Shown here: piece after piece, positions 1 through 8,406 of the stretch
Numbering within the stretch: the stretch's first letter is position 1
Layout of the letters: the number at the start of each line of letters is the position of its first letter
NCBI GenBank assembly: GCA_022600955.1
Contig: JAHZJK010000003.1
Coordinates: forward strand, 141,972 to 205,971
Source: Gammaproteobacteria bacterium
GTDB lineage: Bacteria; Pseudomonadota; Gammaproteobacteria; Steroidobacterales; Woeseiaceae
Direction: 5' to 3'
Length of the DNA: 64,000 nucleotides
Notes under the pieces: generated by a model
Databases searched by the model: none
What the model saw: the letters and a program-made list of their open reading frames with translations, nothing else
Told to the model about the DNA's origin: nothing
Made by a program: the position numbers and the translations under genes

Positions 1-1213
1 GCACAAGACAAAGGTCGCCCGTCTTCAAATAACCATCGTCAGTAAATGCGGCATCTGACGCTTTCGAGTCATTGTAGTATCCGGAAAACGCCCAATCGAA
101 TTTCGCCTGCATTTCTCCGACCTCGCCGATCGGCAACTCTTTGTTACTGGTTGGATGAGAGATTCGAATTTTGACTCCACCCATGGGCTTGCCCAATGTA
201 TTCGCCATCACATCCAGCGTCGCATCGTGCTGTGAATGAAGGATGTAACCGCAACTCTCGGTTTGTGCGTAGACCGACGATATCGATGAATCGAGCGACG
301 AGAATCTGGCGAGCGTTTTCTCACTGGTGCGCGATCCTCCATGAACCAGGGCCTTGCACGCATGCATTTTTTCCAGAGAGAAGTCAGGCAACCCCAAAAG
401 CATCGTAAACGTAGTCTGATTATGACCCACATAAGTGACGGATTCCTGATCGCCGATCTCAAGAATATCCTCGATCGAGAACTTCCCCAGGAACCGGATT
501 GTGCCGCCGTGGCAAAAAACGTTCATGCACAAGTTGTTGAGGCCGCCAACGTGGTTTATAGGGACGGACATGATGGCCTTCTGAAGGCTATCGCCAAGCC
601 ACTCCACCGAAGCAGCGGCACACCGGAGCATGGCACCATGACTTAGCATCGCACCCTTGGGGTCGCCGGTCGAGCCGGACGTATAGACGATTGCCGCAAT
701 ATCCTCGTCACGCACTGCCGACAATGCAGTCCGGTATTCCTCTTTACTGACTTTCTCACCGCGGGACAGATAGCAGTCAAAGGAGAATTCGTCGTTCCGC
801 TCGCCAAATGAAAAAATCTCGGTCGAATCGCTATTCGCACCATTATTCAGAATGTGCTGTATCTCCTCAAAATGATCGCGACCGTCAATATCATCTTCGA
901 GAACAAGCACAAGTTTTGGCTGCAACTCCTCCAGTCTCGTACGACACTCGTGTTGTCGATATCGCGGATTCAGACCTGACCAAATCGCACCTATTGAAAC
1001 CGTAGCCAGAAAACTGATCCAGAATTCAATGCTGGGCGCGGCGAGAGTAACGACCCGGTCGCCCTTGGCGATGCCGCTGGCGATCATGCTCTTGGTCAAT
1101 GTATCGACTCGGCCGGCAAGGTCGCTGTACGTTAGCGTTTCTGGGCCATTGGTCGCCGCAACAGAGTCAGGAATGTAGCGGCGATGAGTATTCAGCGATT
1201 CATATATTGGCAT
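1..1213 (-). CDS. Acyl-CoA synthetase (AMP-binding, class I adenylate-forming), 3' end beyond window
   Basis: Partial gene: the frame is open from an ATG at 1213 to the window edge (about 404 codons), and an in-frame stop lies 33 bases upstream of the ATG. The translation carries the phosphate-binding signature IVYTSGSTGDPKGAML near residue 165 and the A5-type motif YAQTESCGY near residue 305, both diagnostic of AMP-forming acyl-CoA synthetases; the lid domain lies outside the window. By family it activates a carboxylic acid to its CoA ester through an acyl-adenylate. It is transcribed away from the Baeyer-Villiger monooxygenase, with a 109-base shared promoter region, so it probably activates an acid made by that pathway. 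The substrate cannot be read from sequence. Confidence 0.88.
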   Translation of the reverse strand, partial: MPIYESLNTHRRYIPDSVAATNGPETLTYSDLAGRVDTLTKSMIASGIAKGDRVVTLAAPSIEFWISFLATVSIGAIWSGLNPRYRQHECRTRLEELQPKLVLVLEDDIDGRDHFEEIQHILNNGANSDSTEIFSFGERNDEFSFDCYLSRGEKVSKEEYRTALSAVRDEDIAAIVYTSGSTGDPKGAMLSHGAMLRCAAASVEWLGDSLQKAIMSVPINHVGGLNNLCMNVFCHGGTIRFLGKFSIEDILEIGDQESVTYVGHNQTTFTMLLGLPDFSLEKMHACKALVHGGSRTSEKTLARFSSLDSSISSVYAQTESCGYILHSQHDATLDVMANTLGKPMGGVKIRISHPTSNKELPIGEVGEMQAKFDWAFSGYYNDSKASDAAFTDDGYLKTGDLCLV

Positions 1214-1289
1214 AACTCGAATAATACGATCGTCAGGCCGACTTCAGCATGTTCAATTCTGCGATTCGGAAGCGCACAAATATCAACCT

Positions 1290-1299
1290 AGTATTCAAT
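1290..1299. promoter_or_regulatory. Candidate operator half in divergent promoter region
   Basis: The 10-mer AGTATTCAAT lies between the divergent acyl-CoA synthetase and the monooxygenase. The same 10-mer occurs on the minus strand at 16265-16274, between the thiolase-like and CoA-transferase genes. Shared placement in two divergent promoter regions of one island suggests a common regulator; this is inference from two matches only. Confidence 0.25.
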
Positions 1300-1322
1300 T
1301 TCGTTCTACACAAGCTAAATCA

Positions 1323-2963
1323 ATGTCCACAAAATTTGATTCGAATTCTGAAACCGCAGCCTCAAACGCCCAGGGGTCGCTCGACGCAGTGATCGTGGGG
1401 GCAGGGTTTTCAGGCTTATTCATGCTGCACAAATTGCGCGGCATAGGGTTGTCTGCAAAAATCTACGAGGCAGGTGATGGAATCGGCGGGACCTGGTATT
1501 GGAACAGCTATCCTGGCGCCCGTTGTGACGTCCAAAGCGTTGAATACTCATACCAGTTTTCCGAGGATCTCCAGCAAGACTGGAATTGGTCGGAGCGCTA
1601 CGCAAGCCAGCCAGAGATTCTAAGTTACCTTGAGCATGTCACTGACCGATTTGACTTGCGTCGTGACGTAGTCTTGAAAACACGAGTCAGCGGGGCGGAA
1701 TTCGACGAGAAGTCGAATCGATGGAAGGTCACATCTGATGACGGACGGGTTGTCGACGCTCAATTTCTGATTATGGCGACAGGCGCGCTGTCGACCATAT
1801 TCTATCCCGACATCCCTGGCCGGGAGGCATTCAAAGGCCAATCCGCACATACGGGAGCATGGCCTCTCGAGGGTCTCGATTTTCAAGACAAACGTGTTGG
1901 CGTAATTGGGACCGGGTCATCGGGCATACAATGTATCCCCATCATCGCTGAGCAGGCCGAGCATCTGACGGTTTTTCAACGAACACCTGCCTATTCTGTG
2001 CCGGCAGGAAACTACGATCTTGATCCTGGCTGGCTGACCGAGTTTAAGAATGACTATTCCGGATTGAGAGAACGGAATGAAGCAACAATGGGCGGATTTG
2101 GTTCCGACCATCCCGTAAACACCGAATTGGCGTTGCAGGTTTCGGAGAAGGAGCGTGAAGATCAATACCAACATCGTTGGCAAAACGTCGGCGGGCTTCT
2201 GTTCCTGGGCGCTTACGCTGATTTACTGACTGATCCCGCGGCCAATCAAACAGCGGCCGAGTTTGTTCGCCAAAAAATTCGCGCAACAGTGATTGACCCG
2301 GAGGTCGCGGAGCGGTTGATGCCGACGACCATGATTGGCTGTAAGCGCCTGTGCACTGATACAAATTACTACGAGACGTACAATCGAGCGAATGTTTCAC
2401 TTGTAGACATCAAGGACTCGCCAATTGAGGAAATTACCGAAACGGGACTTCGTATTGGCGAGAAGTCCTACGATCTTGACTGCATAGTTTTTGCTACCGG
2501 GTTCGACGCCATGACGGGCGCCATCTCGAACATCGATATCCGCGGCAAGGGTGGGACCCGTCTTACCGATAAATGGGCGGATGGGCCGATCAATTACTTA
2601 GGCGTTGGAACAGCCGGATTCCCGAACCTGTTCACAATAGTAGGCCCGGGAAATCCGTCGGTACTGACCAACATGGTCTGTACTATTGAACACCATGTTG
2701 GTTGGGTCGCCGAGTGCATTGAGTACTTGAGGTCAAATTCCTTCAGCGCCATTGAGGTAACTCCAGCAGCGGAGCTTGATTGGGTTGCCGAGGTAAATGC
2801 AATTGCCGCAAGCACGCTCTTTCCCACCTGCAACTCCTGGTATCTCGGCGCAAATATTCCCGGAAAACCGCGGGTGTTTATGCCTTACCTTGGATTGCCC
2901 CCGTATCGTGAGAAATGCGCGGAGGTTGCTAAGGAGGGCTACTCAGGCTTTGACCTGACCTAG
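1323..2963 (+). CDS. Flavin-containing Baeyer-Villiger monooxygenase (cyclohexanone monooxygenase type)
   Basis: 546 residues, the usual length for type I Baeyer-Villiger monooxygenases. It has an N-terminal FAD Rossmann motif GAGFSG (26-31), the family fingerprint FKGQSAHTGAW (170-180, matching FxGxxxHxxxW) and a second NADPH Rossmann motif GTGSSGIQ (196-203). Known family chemistry is insertion of one oxygen next to a ketone using FAD, NADPH and O2, giving an ester or lactone. The gene heads a plus-strand series with the TonB receptor and the E1 genes behind it, so it probably attacks a ketone intermediate of the imported substrate. The substrate is unknown; related enzymes act on alicyclic, terpenoid or steroid ketones. 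Confidence 0.93.
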   Translation: MSTKFDSNSETAASNAQGSLDAVIVGAGFSGLFMLHKLRGIGLSAKIYEAGDGIGGTWYWNSYPGARCDVQSVEYSYQFSEDLQQDWNWSERYASQPEILSYLEHVTDRFDLRRDVVLKTRVSGAEFDEKSNRWKVTSDDGRVVDAQFLIMATGALSTIFYPDIPGREAFKGQSAHTGAWPLEGLDFQDKRVGVIGTGSSGIQCIPIIAEQAEHLTVFQRTPAYSVPAGNYDLDPGWLTEFKNDYSGLRERNEATMGGFGSDHPVNTELALQVSEKEREDQYQHRWQNVGGLLFLGAYADLLTDPAANQTAAEFVRQKIRATVIDPEVAERLMPTTMIGCKRLCTDTNYYETYNRANVSLVDIKDSPIEEITETGLRIGEKSYDLDCIVFATGFDAMTGAISNIDIRGKGGTRLTDKWADGPINYLGVGTAGFPNLFTIVGPGNPSVLTNMVCTIEHHVGWVAECIEYLRSNSFSAIEVTPAAELDWVAEVNAIAASTLFPTCNSWYLGANIPGKPRVFMPYLGLPPYREKCAEVAKEGYSGFDLT

Positions 2964-3128
2964 GAAGCCGATACGCGGGCGGATCACTGTCTATTTTCTT
3001 GATTTTTTCACTTGCCTGTGTTTCATTATGGAGAAGAAGCATTCGCTATGTAGAATAATCAGGCCAAATCGATACGGCATTTAGGGTCATGTTTGAAGGC
3101 TGATAGTTATTGCAATTTAGTCCAGTGA

Positions 3129-3180
3129 GGCAGGAAAACTGCCATGTAAGCGGCGAGAGTCGCCTTTTGGGGGTCCAAAA
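3129..3180 (+). promoter_or_regulatory. Structured 5' leader of TonB receptor mRNA (three tandem hairpins, SD in last loop)
   Basis: Three back-to-back inverted repeats precede the start at 3183: GGCAG/CTGCC (3129-3133 and 3139-3143), GGCGA/TCGCC (3152-3156 and 3160-3164) followed by TTTT, and TTTTGG/CCAAAA (3165-3170 and 3175-3180) whose loop and stem contain the G-run that would serve as ribosome binding site. The layout would let the leader control translation or terminate transcription. No known riboswitch class is claimed. Confidence 0.4.
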
Positions 3181-3182
3181 AG

Positions 3183-5465
3183 ATGTTTACCATTATTATG
3201 AGAAGCTCGATTGCCTTATTGTCCATCATCGTCGCGATAGGCGCGCCGGCAGTGGCACAAGTTAAAGAGTCAGAAACTTCACTATCAGAAATTGTCGTGA
3301 CAGCACAACGTCGCGAGCAAACTGTACTGGATATTCCGAGTGCGCTTTCAGTTGTATCTGGCGAAAAAATTCGCGACCTGCAACTATTTACCAGCCACGA
3401 TCTTGAGCTTGCAGTTCCCGGTCTAACCTTTCATGAGGTGTCAGGATCCAGCCAGGTAACGCTGCGAGGAGTCGGAACCGGCTATGCGGGACCTGCTTTG
3501 GGCAATAGCGTTGCTATTTACACGGATGATTCTTACATATCTAACCAGATTGGAGCCGTTGAAGTTTTCTATGACATGGAGCGGGTTGAGGTGCTGAAAG
3601 GACCGCAACCCACGCTGTACGGTCGAAATGCGACTGGTGGCACCCTTCAGTTCATAACCAATAAGCCGAATCTCGAGGCTACCGCAGGCTATGTTGAGGC
3701 CGGCTACGCCGAATTAGATACGACCTCGATTGAGGGCATGATAAACCTGCCTCTGGGCGATACGGTTGCCGTGCGCGTTGCCGGAAAATACTGGGATCGT
3801 GGTGAAGGTCACGTTACAAACATCAACACTGGCGACAAAATCACCGGTGAGAAAGAATATACGCGTATCCGGGCTCAAGCTCTTTTCCAGCCAACGGATC
3901 AGTTCAAAGCGATCTTGAAGGTGGAATACGGAGAAAGCTCTGGGGATGAGCCTCTCAGACGCCAAAATGCGGTCGGCCAATTGTGTCAATTATGTGTGGG
4001 CGGCGACGACGGTGCTGCTCTCGGTTGGTACCAAACTGACCAAACACCGCAGGCCATTGTCGATCAGGGTGTTATCGACTCCTGGGGACGCAACCCGTTG
4101 GCGGGCGATTCGCACGGGCGCTATCGCGAAGTCGATACTCTGGCATTGAATTTGGAATACGCGATTAACGATACCTGGACGATAACGAGCGCCACGCAGA
4201 AAAGAGAAGTCATGCAGAATGGCGGTCAGGATCAGGACGCAAGCCTGGCGCCTGCACAGAGTGCGTTCGGGGCCAAGAACACTACTGTGCCTGGAGAACC
4301 CGACGGCATTGTCTACGAGTCGTTCACCCAGGAATTGCGCATTACATCAGATTCAGACGGTCGCCTTGATGTTACGGCTGGTGTTTTCTTCAGCGACGAC
4401 GATAATGCGTTTACCTTCGGGGTTGGCGGTGATAATTGGAACGCGCTTCAGGCTGTCGCCCCGAACTTTGACGATGTCGAGTCCTTTGCAGTCTACGTAG
4501 AAGGCTACTACGACCTTACAGATGACCTGACACTGACCATTGGTGGGCGCTACACAGATGACGAGGTAACGCATGCTGTAATCGGTGGTAGGTTAGCTGG
4601 GGGCGCCCTTCCGGACGTCACACAGACAGAGAATTTTGATGCATTTACGCCCCGAGTCGCTCTTAATTACCGGGGTGACTGGGGTTCTGCTTACGCGAGC
4701 TTTAGCAAGGGCTTCAAAGCAGGAGGCTTTAACAGTCCGAGTTTTGGCCTGCAACCGCGAATCGAACCTGAGCAAGTAGATGCGTTTGAGATCGGTGCCA
4801 AGTTTACGCCACAAGACAACGTTCAAATCGATGTAGCCCTTTTTAATTATGATTGGAAGGATCTCCAGATCGCCGTTATCGATACCGGATCACTCGGAAT
4901 TTCCCAGGAAAATGCGGCCGCAGCAGAGGTTACAGGCATGGAGTTCGGATTCCAGTGGGCAGCCAGCGAAATGGTGTCGTTGGGAGCGGCTTACACGTAT
5001 CTCAACGGGCAGTATCTTAACTATGACAACGCATCGGGTTTTATTCCTGCATGGGAAGCTCCCGGCGCAGTAGGGGATGAGCGGGGTTTGGTAAGGTCAA
5101 GCTTGAATTTTACCGGTACCAGAACCGCACAGACCCCGGAAAATTCATTCGCGGCCGACCTCACTGTTAACTTTGACGTCTCTAGCAACTGGAGTGGCAA
5201 ATTCGTTACCTTGGTATCCTATTCGGATGAATATGACATGATTCCCGGTGCCGGTGGTCCAGCAAGATTGACCGTTCAGGACTCGTTTACGATTGTCAAT
5301 CTAGCTTTGGATATAGAGAATGAGTCGGGACTCTCGATGCGACTTTACGTGGACAATGCCACTGATGCGGAATACCTGTTCGAAAGCCAGACCACTAACT
5401 TCGGTGGCTACCAGGGCGTCGGATATCCAAGAATATTTGGTGTTAGCCTACGAAAGACGTGGTAA
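3183..5465 (+). CDS. TonB-dependent outer membrane receptor
   Basis: 760 residues with a Sec signal peptide (hydrophobic stretch about 5-23, cleavage after PAVAQ) and a TonB-box-like segment SEIVVTAQRRE followed by a plug domain with the usual VEVLKGPQPTLYGRNATGG element near residue 135. The remainder is a beta-barrel rich in aromatic/Gly alternation and ends in a C-terminal Trp (RKTW), an acceptable terminal aromatic for outer-membrane insertion. It would import a scarce or bulky organic substrate using TonB energy. It lies between the monooxygenase and the E1 genes, so the ligand is likely the block A growth substrate rather than iron. Two strong hairpins follow the stop. Confidence 0.93.
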   Translation: MFTIIMRSSIALLSIIVAIGAPAVAQVKESETSLSEIVVTAQRREQTVLDIPSALSVVSGEKIRDLQLFTSHDLELAVPGLTFHEVSGSSQVTLRGVGTGYAGPALGNSVAIYTDDSYISNQIGAVEVFYDMERVEVLKGPQPTLYGRNATGGTLQFITNKPNLEATAGYVEAGYAELDTTSIEGMINLPLGDTVAVRVAGKYWDRGEGHVTNINTGDKITGEKEYTRIRAQALFQPTDQFKAILKVEYGESSGDEPLRRQNAVGQLCQLCVGGDDGAALGWYQTDQTPQAIVDQGVIDSWGRNPLAGDSHGRYREVDTLALNLEYAINDTWTITSATQKREVMQNGGQDQDASLAPAQSAFGAKNTTVPGEPDGIVYESFTQELRITSDSDGRLDVTAGVFFSDDDNAFTFGVGGDNWNALQAVAPNFDDVESFAVYVEGYYDLTDDLTLTIGGRYTDDEVTHAVIGGRLAGGALPDVTQTENFDAFTPRVALNYRGDWGSAYASFSKGFKAGGFNSPSFGLQPRIEPEQVDAFEIGAKFTPQDNVQIDVALFNYDWKDLQIAVIDTGSLGISQENAAAAEVTGMEFGFQWAASEMVSLGAAYTYLNGQYLNYDNASGFIPAWEAPGAVGDERGLVRSSLNFTGTRTAQTPENSFAADLTVNFDVSSNWSGKFVTLVSYSDEYDMIPGAGGPARLTVQDSFTIVNLALDIENESGLSMRLYVDNATDAEYLFESQTTNFGGYQGVGYPRIFGVSLRKTW

Positions 5466-5481
5466 GCAGACGAATCCAGGA

Positions 5482-5510
5482 CTTGCGCTGGACACAGCGC
5501 AAGCTTTGTT
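5482..5510 (+). terminator. Hairpin terminator after TonB receptor
   Basis: A perfect 9-bp stem CTTGCGCTG (5482-5490) and CAGCGCAAG (5495-5503) with a GACA loop, followed by CTTTGTT. It lies 17 bases after the receptor stop and is consistent with an intrinsic terminator with a short U-rich tail. Confidence 0.6.
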
Positions 5511-5527
5511 GGTAAGAATGACGAATA

Positions 5528-5569
5528 TCTGCACCCGGTGCGAAAGCCCCCCTCCGCACCGGGTGCAGA
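5528..5569. terminator. Long 15-bp hairpin, second terminator or mRNA-stability element
   Basis: Arms TCTGCACCCGGTGCG (5528-5542) and its exact complement (5555-5569) enclose a 12-base C-rich loop. There is no T-run after it, so it may act as a bidirectional block or as an RNA 3'-end stabiliser. It lies 30 bases before the E1 alpha start. Confidence 0.5.
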
Positions 5570-5599
5570 AAACTCGAACTAAATGGTGCCGTAGGCGAT

Positions 5600-6601
5600 A
5601 TGAAAAAAGAACGCCTTGAATTATTTCGCCGAATGGTACTGATCAGGCGATTTGAGAGTCACGCCGAGGCATGCCATGCCAAGGGCGAGATACCGGGATC
5701 CCTGCACACCGCGACCGGACAGGAAGCGGAGATAGTGGGTTCCTGCATGGCACTTCGCCCGGATGACTACATGGTCGGAAATCATCGTTCCCATGGACAT
5801 CCCATTGCAAAAGGCGCAGCGATCAATCCGCTGATGGCCGAGTTGTTCGGCCGCAGTACCGGGGTTTGCGGAGGTAAGGGTGGTTCAATGCATCTCTCCG
5901 ATTTCTCGGTCGGTAGTCTCGGCGAAACGAGTATCGTCGGGTCGGGAGTACCGGTTGCTGTTGGCGCGGCGCTTGGAGCAAGCTTGCAGGGTAGCGACAG
6001 AGTGTCGCTTTGCTTTTTCGGTGATGGAGCAACCAACGAAGGTGCATTCCACGAGGGCATGAATCTTGCGGCAATCTGGAATTTGCCGGTCATATTCTTA
6101 TGTGAGAATAATTTGTACGGTGTATCGACACCGGCAGCCGAAGTCATTTCGGTAAAGGATATCGCTGAACGAGGCGCGGCTTACACGATGCGCTCAGAGA
6201 TCGTAGATGGTCAGGATGTCGATGCTGTCTTCGATGTTGTCGGCGCGGCCGTTAGCCGAGCTCGAGCGGGCGAGGGCCCAACTCTCGTTGAGGCGAAGAC
6301 CTATCGTTTTGCGGAGCATGCGGCGAACATGGGTCGTGTTCTCCTGGAACGCGGACCTGAACTCGAAGAGTGGCTGAAACGTGATCCCATAGAATTGTAT
6401 CGATCAAAACTTATCGCAGGCGGTACGGCTGCCGATGATCTACTAGCGATCGAGACGGAGATTGAGGATGAAATTATCGCGTCACTCGATTTCGCGAGAA
6501 ACAGCCCATATCCCGAACAGTCAGAAGCGTTCACGGACGTCTTTACTGAACCGGTGCCGATCCCGGCGTGGTTGAACGTTGTGGAGGACGGCGATGGCTA
6601 A
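5600..6601 (+). CDS. Thiamine-diphosphate-dependent dehydrogenase E1 component, alpha subunit (set 1)
   Basis: 333 residues, typical for acetoin/pyruvate/branched-chain 2-oxoacid dehydrogenase E1 alpha. The TPP-Mg motif runs from GDG (141-143) to NN (170-171), and the upstream GNHRSHGHPIAKG segment matches the conserved alpha-subunit active-site loop. With the beta subunit it would decarboxylate or cleave a 2-oxoacid or acetoin-like ketone and pass the acyl group to a lipoyl domain. The gene overlaps the beta gene by 8 bases, implying coupled translation and a 1:1 complex. The substrate is not resolvable. Confidence 0.92.
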   Translation: MKKERLELFRRMVLIRRFESHAEACHAKGEIPGSLHTATGQEAEIVGSCMALRPDDYMVGNHRSHGHPIAKGAAINPLMAELFGRSTGVCGGKGGSMHLSDFSVGSLGETSIVGSGVPVAVGAALGASLQGSDRVSLCFFGDGATNEGAFHEGMNLAAIWNLPVIFLCENNLYGVSTPAAEVISVKDIAERGAAYTMRSEIVDGQDVDAVFDVVGAAVSRARAGEGPTLVEAKTYRFAEHAANMGRVLLERGPELEEWLKRDPIELYRSKLIAGGTAADDLLAIETEIEDEIIASLDFARNSPYPEQSEAFTDVFTEPVPIPAWLNVVEDGDG

Positions 6602-7568
6602 TGTCAGCTTCCTTGAGGCGATAAGACAAGCGCAGTTCGAAGAGTTGTCGAGAGACGAGAACGTGTTTCTCATGGGTGAGGACGTACGTTGCAACGTCTT
6701 CGGAACGACGACAGGATTTGTGGAAGCGTTCGGCAAAGCCCGTGTGCGGGATACGCCGATTTCGGAAGCGGGATTTGTAGGCGCAGCCGCGGGCGCCAGC
6801 ATGGTGGGAATGCGGCCGATCGTTGACCTCACAATCGCGACATTCGCTTACCCGGCGATGGACCAAATATGCAGTATCGTCGCAAAATCCCGCTATTTGT
6901 ACGGCGGCCAGGCTCGTCTGCCATTGGTACTACGGATGTGCATGTTCTACGGTAATTCCAATGCCGCCCAGCATTCTGACAGACCATACCCGATGTTCAT
7001 GGGCATGCCAGGCTTGAAGATAATCGTCCCGTCCAACCCAGCGGACATGAAAGGCTTGCTTAAGTCGGCGATCCGGGATGACAACCCGGTTATGTCGTTC
7101 GAGGATGGTACCTTGTGGTCGTCGAAATCTACGGTGCCCGACGACGATGATTTCCTGGTACCAATAGGAGTCGCCGACGTAAAACGCGAGGGCACGGATG
7201 TCAGTGTTATTGCCGTTGGTGGCTCAGTCCAATATGCACTGGCGGCGGCGGAGACATTGGCGGGCGAGGGTGTCTCCGTTGAGGTAGTTGACCCACGAAC
7301 TCTAGTGCCGCTGGATACGAAAACAATCCTAAACTCGGTTCGCAAAACGGGTCGGGCAATTACAGTGGACCCAGCGCATCAAAGCTGCAGCGCTGCTAGC
7401 GAAATCTCGGCAACCATTGTTGAACGTGCATTTTCGCATCTGAAGGCGCCAGTGCTTCGGGTGACAACACCGGACACGCATTTGCCATTCAGTCCGCCTA
7501 TCGAGAAACCACTTTACCCGAGTCCAGAGCGCATCATTGCTGCGGTGCGTAAAGTCATGGATAGCTAG
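6594..7568 (+). CDS. Thiamine-diphosphate-dependent dehydrogenase E1 component, beta subunit (set 1)
   Basis: 324 residues from the ATG at 6594, which overlaps the alpha stop (6599-6601); an in-frame TTG at 6579 is less likely. The start MANVSFLEAIRQAQFEEL and motifs such as DTPISEAGFVGAAAGA (about 48-63), a DPRTLVPLD segment and a C-terminal transketolase-type domain identify E1 beta. It forms an alpha2beta2 heterotetramer with the preceding gene. The next gene supplies only a lipoyl domain. Confidence 0.92.
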   Translation: MANVSFLEAIRQAQFEELSRDENVFLMGEDVRCNVFGTTTGFVEAFGKARVRDTPISEAGFVGAAAGASMVGMRPIVDLTIATFAYPAMDQICSIVAKSRYLYGGQARLPLVLRMCMFYGNSNAAQHSDRPYPMFMGMPGLKIIVPSNPADMKGLLKSAIRDDNPVMSFEDGTLWSSKSTVPDDDDFLVPIGVADVKREGTDVSVIAVGGSVQYALAAAETLAGEGVSVEVVDPRTLVPLDTKTILNSVRKTGRAITVDPAHQSCSAASEISATIVERAFSHLKAPVLRVTTPDTHLPFSPPIEKPLYPSPERIIAAVRKVMDS

Positions 7569-7583
7569 CGGAAAGGATCTGTT

Positions 7584-7844
7584 TTGAGCGAAGTTAATGC
7601 GAATGTAATTGACGTCTTGTTGCCGCAGAGCGGAATGGGCATGCAGGACGGGGAAATTGTCCAGTGGCTGAAGAGTGAAGGCGCCGAGGTTTTGGAGGGT
7701 GAAATCATTGTTGAAGTTGAGGCGGCGAAAGCAATCGTGGAGATTCCGGCGCCCTGCGATGGCGTACTGCAAACCATTGTCGCGGCAGAAGGCGAAGTGG
7801 TTGAGGTCAGAGCTGTGATCGCCCGAATAATTCCCAAAAGTTAG
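7584..7844 (+). CDS. Free-standing lipoyl carrier domain protein
   Basis: 86 residues starting at TTG 7584 behind GGAAAGGATC (7570-7579). The whole protein is one biotinyl/lipoyl domain: an LPQSGMGMQDGEI front strand, the modifiable Lys49 in the turn EAAKAIVEI, and the symmetrical second half CDGVLQTIVAAEGEVV. The EAAKA context resembles lipoyl rather than biotin (EAMKM) sites. It lacks the peripheral-subunit-binding and acyltransferase domains of an E2, so it must be a mobile acyl/electron carrier for the E1 pair just upstream, or work with the full E2 at 26544. Confidence 0.85.
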   Translation: MSEVNANVIDVLLPQSGMGMQDGEIVQWLKSEGAEVLEGEIIVEVEAAKAIVEIPAPCDGVLQTIVAAEGEVVEVRAVIARIIPKS

Positions 7845-7889
7845 CAGTCAGAAACAGCAGCGTTTCGGCATTTATACAAGAGGACGAAT

Positions 7890-8366
7890 ATGGCAGACCT
7901 AAATGAGTTGATGGTTCGACTCGAAAGACTCGAGGATCTTGAGGCAATTCGGCGACTCAAGCACAAGTATTGTGGACACTGCGATGCCGGATTCCAGGCA
8001 GATGAGATTGCGGCACTATTTACCGAGGATGGCGTGTGGGAAGCTGGAGAACCTTGGGGCAACTTCGTAGGGCCGAAGGCGATAGCAGAGTTTTTCCGTG
8101 GCATGCCTGAAGCCGTTATTTTTTCTGTTCACGCTTTGTCGAACGAAGAGATTGATATTGACGGCGATACAGCGTCTGCGCGGTGGCGTACGGTTATTCC
8201 GGTGACATTGAATTCGGAGGAAGGCGGTGTTTCACACTGGATGTTTTGCGACTACACGGACGAATACAAAAAGATCGAAGGTCGTTGGTTGTTTAGCAGG
8301 ATAAAGGCCGATGTAGTGCGTTCTGGCGACCACGCCGTGGGCTGGAGCCAAGGCAACGAAGCATAG
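7890..8366 (+). CDS. SnoaL-like (NTF2-fold) protein
   Basis: 158 residues beginning MADLNELMVRLERLEDLEAIRRLKHKYC, the helical opening of SnoaL-4-type NTF2-like proteins, followed by FTEDGVWEAGEPWGNFVGPKAIAEFF and a C-terminal sheet. Family members include small-ring dehydratases, isomerases and cyclases, but many are uncharacterised. It follows the lipoyl gene by 45 bases in the same operon and may process an alicyclic intermediate; the reaction is not inferable. Confidence 0.7.
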   Translation: MADLNELMVRLERLEDLEAIRRLKHKYCGHCDAGFQADEIAALFTEDGVWEAGEPWGNFVGPKAIAEFFRGMPEAVIFSVHALSNEEIDIDGDTASARWRTVIPVTLNSEEGGVSHWMFCDYTDEYKKIEGRWLFSRIKADVVRSGDHAVGWSQGNEA

Positions 8367-8406
8367 ACATTTGTGTGCAAGCATCGTGAAACGTATTCTC
8401 TGCTAG

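Noticed and set aside
3100..3170. Resemblance of the TonB receptor leader to cobalamin riboswitch segments (CTGCCATGTAAGCGGCGAG)
   Set aside because: The order of elements is wrong and the long B12-box and core strands are not present; only short matches are seen, so no riboswitch class is claimed.
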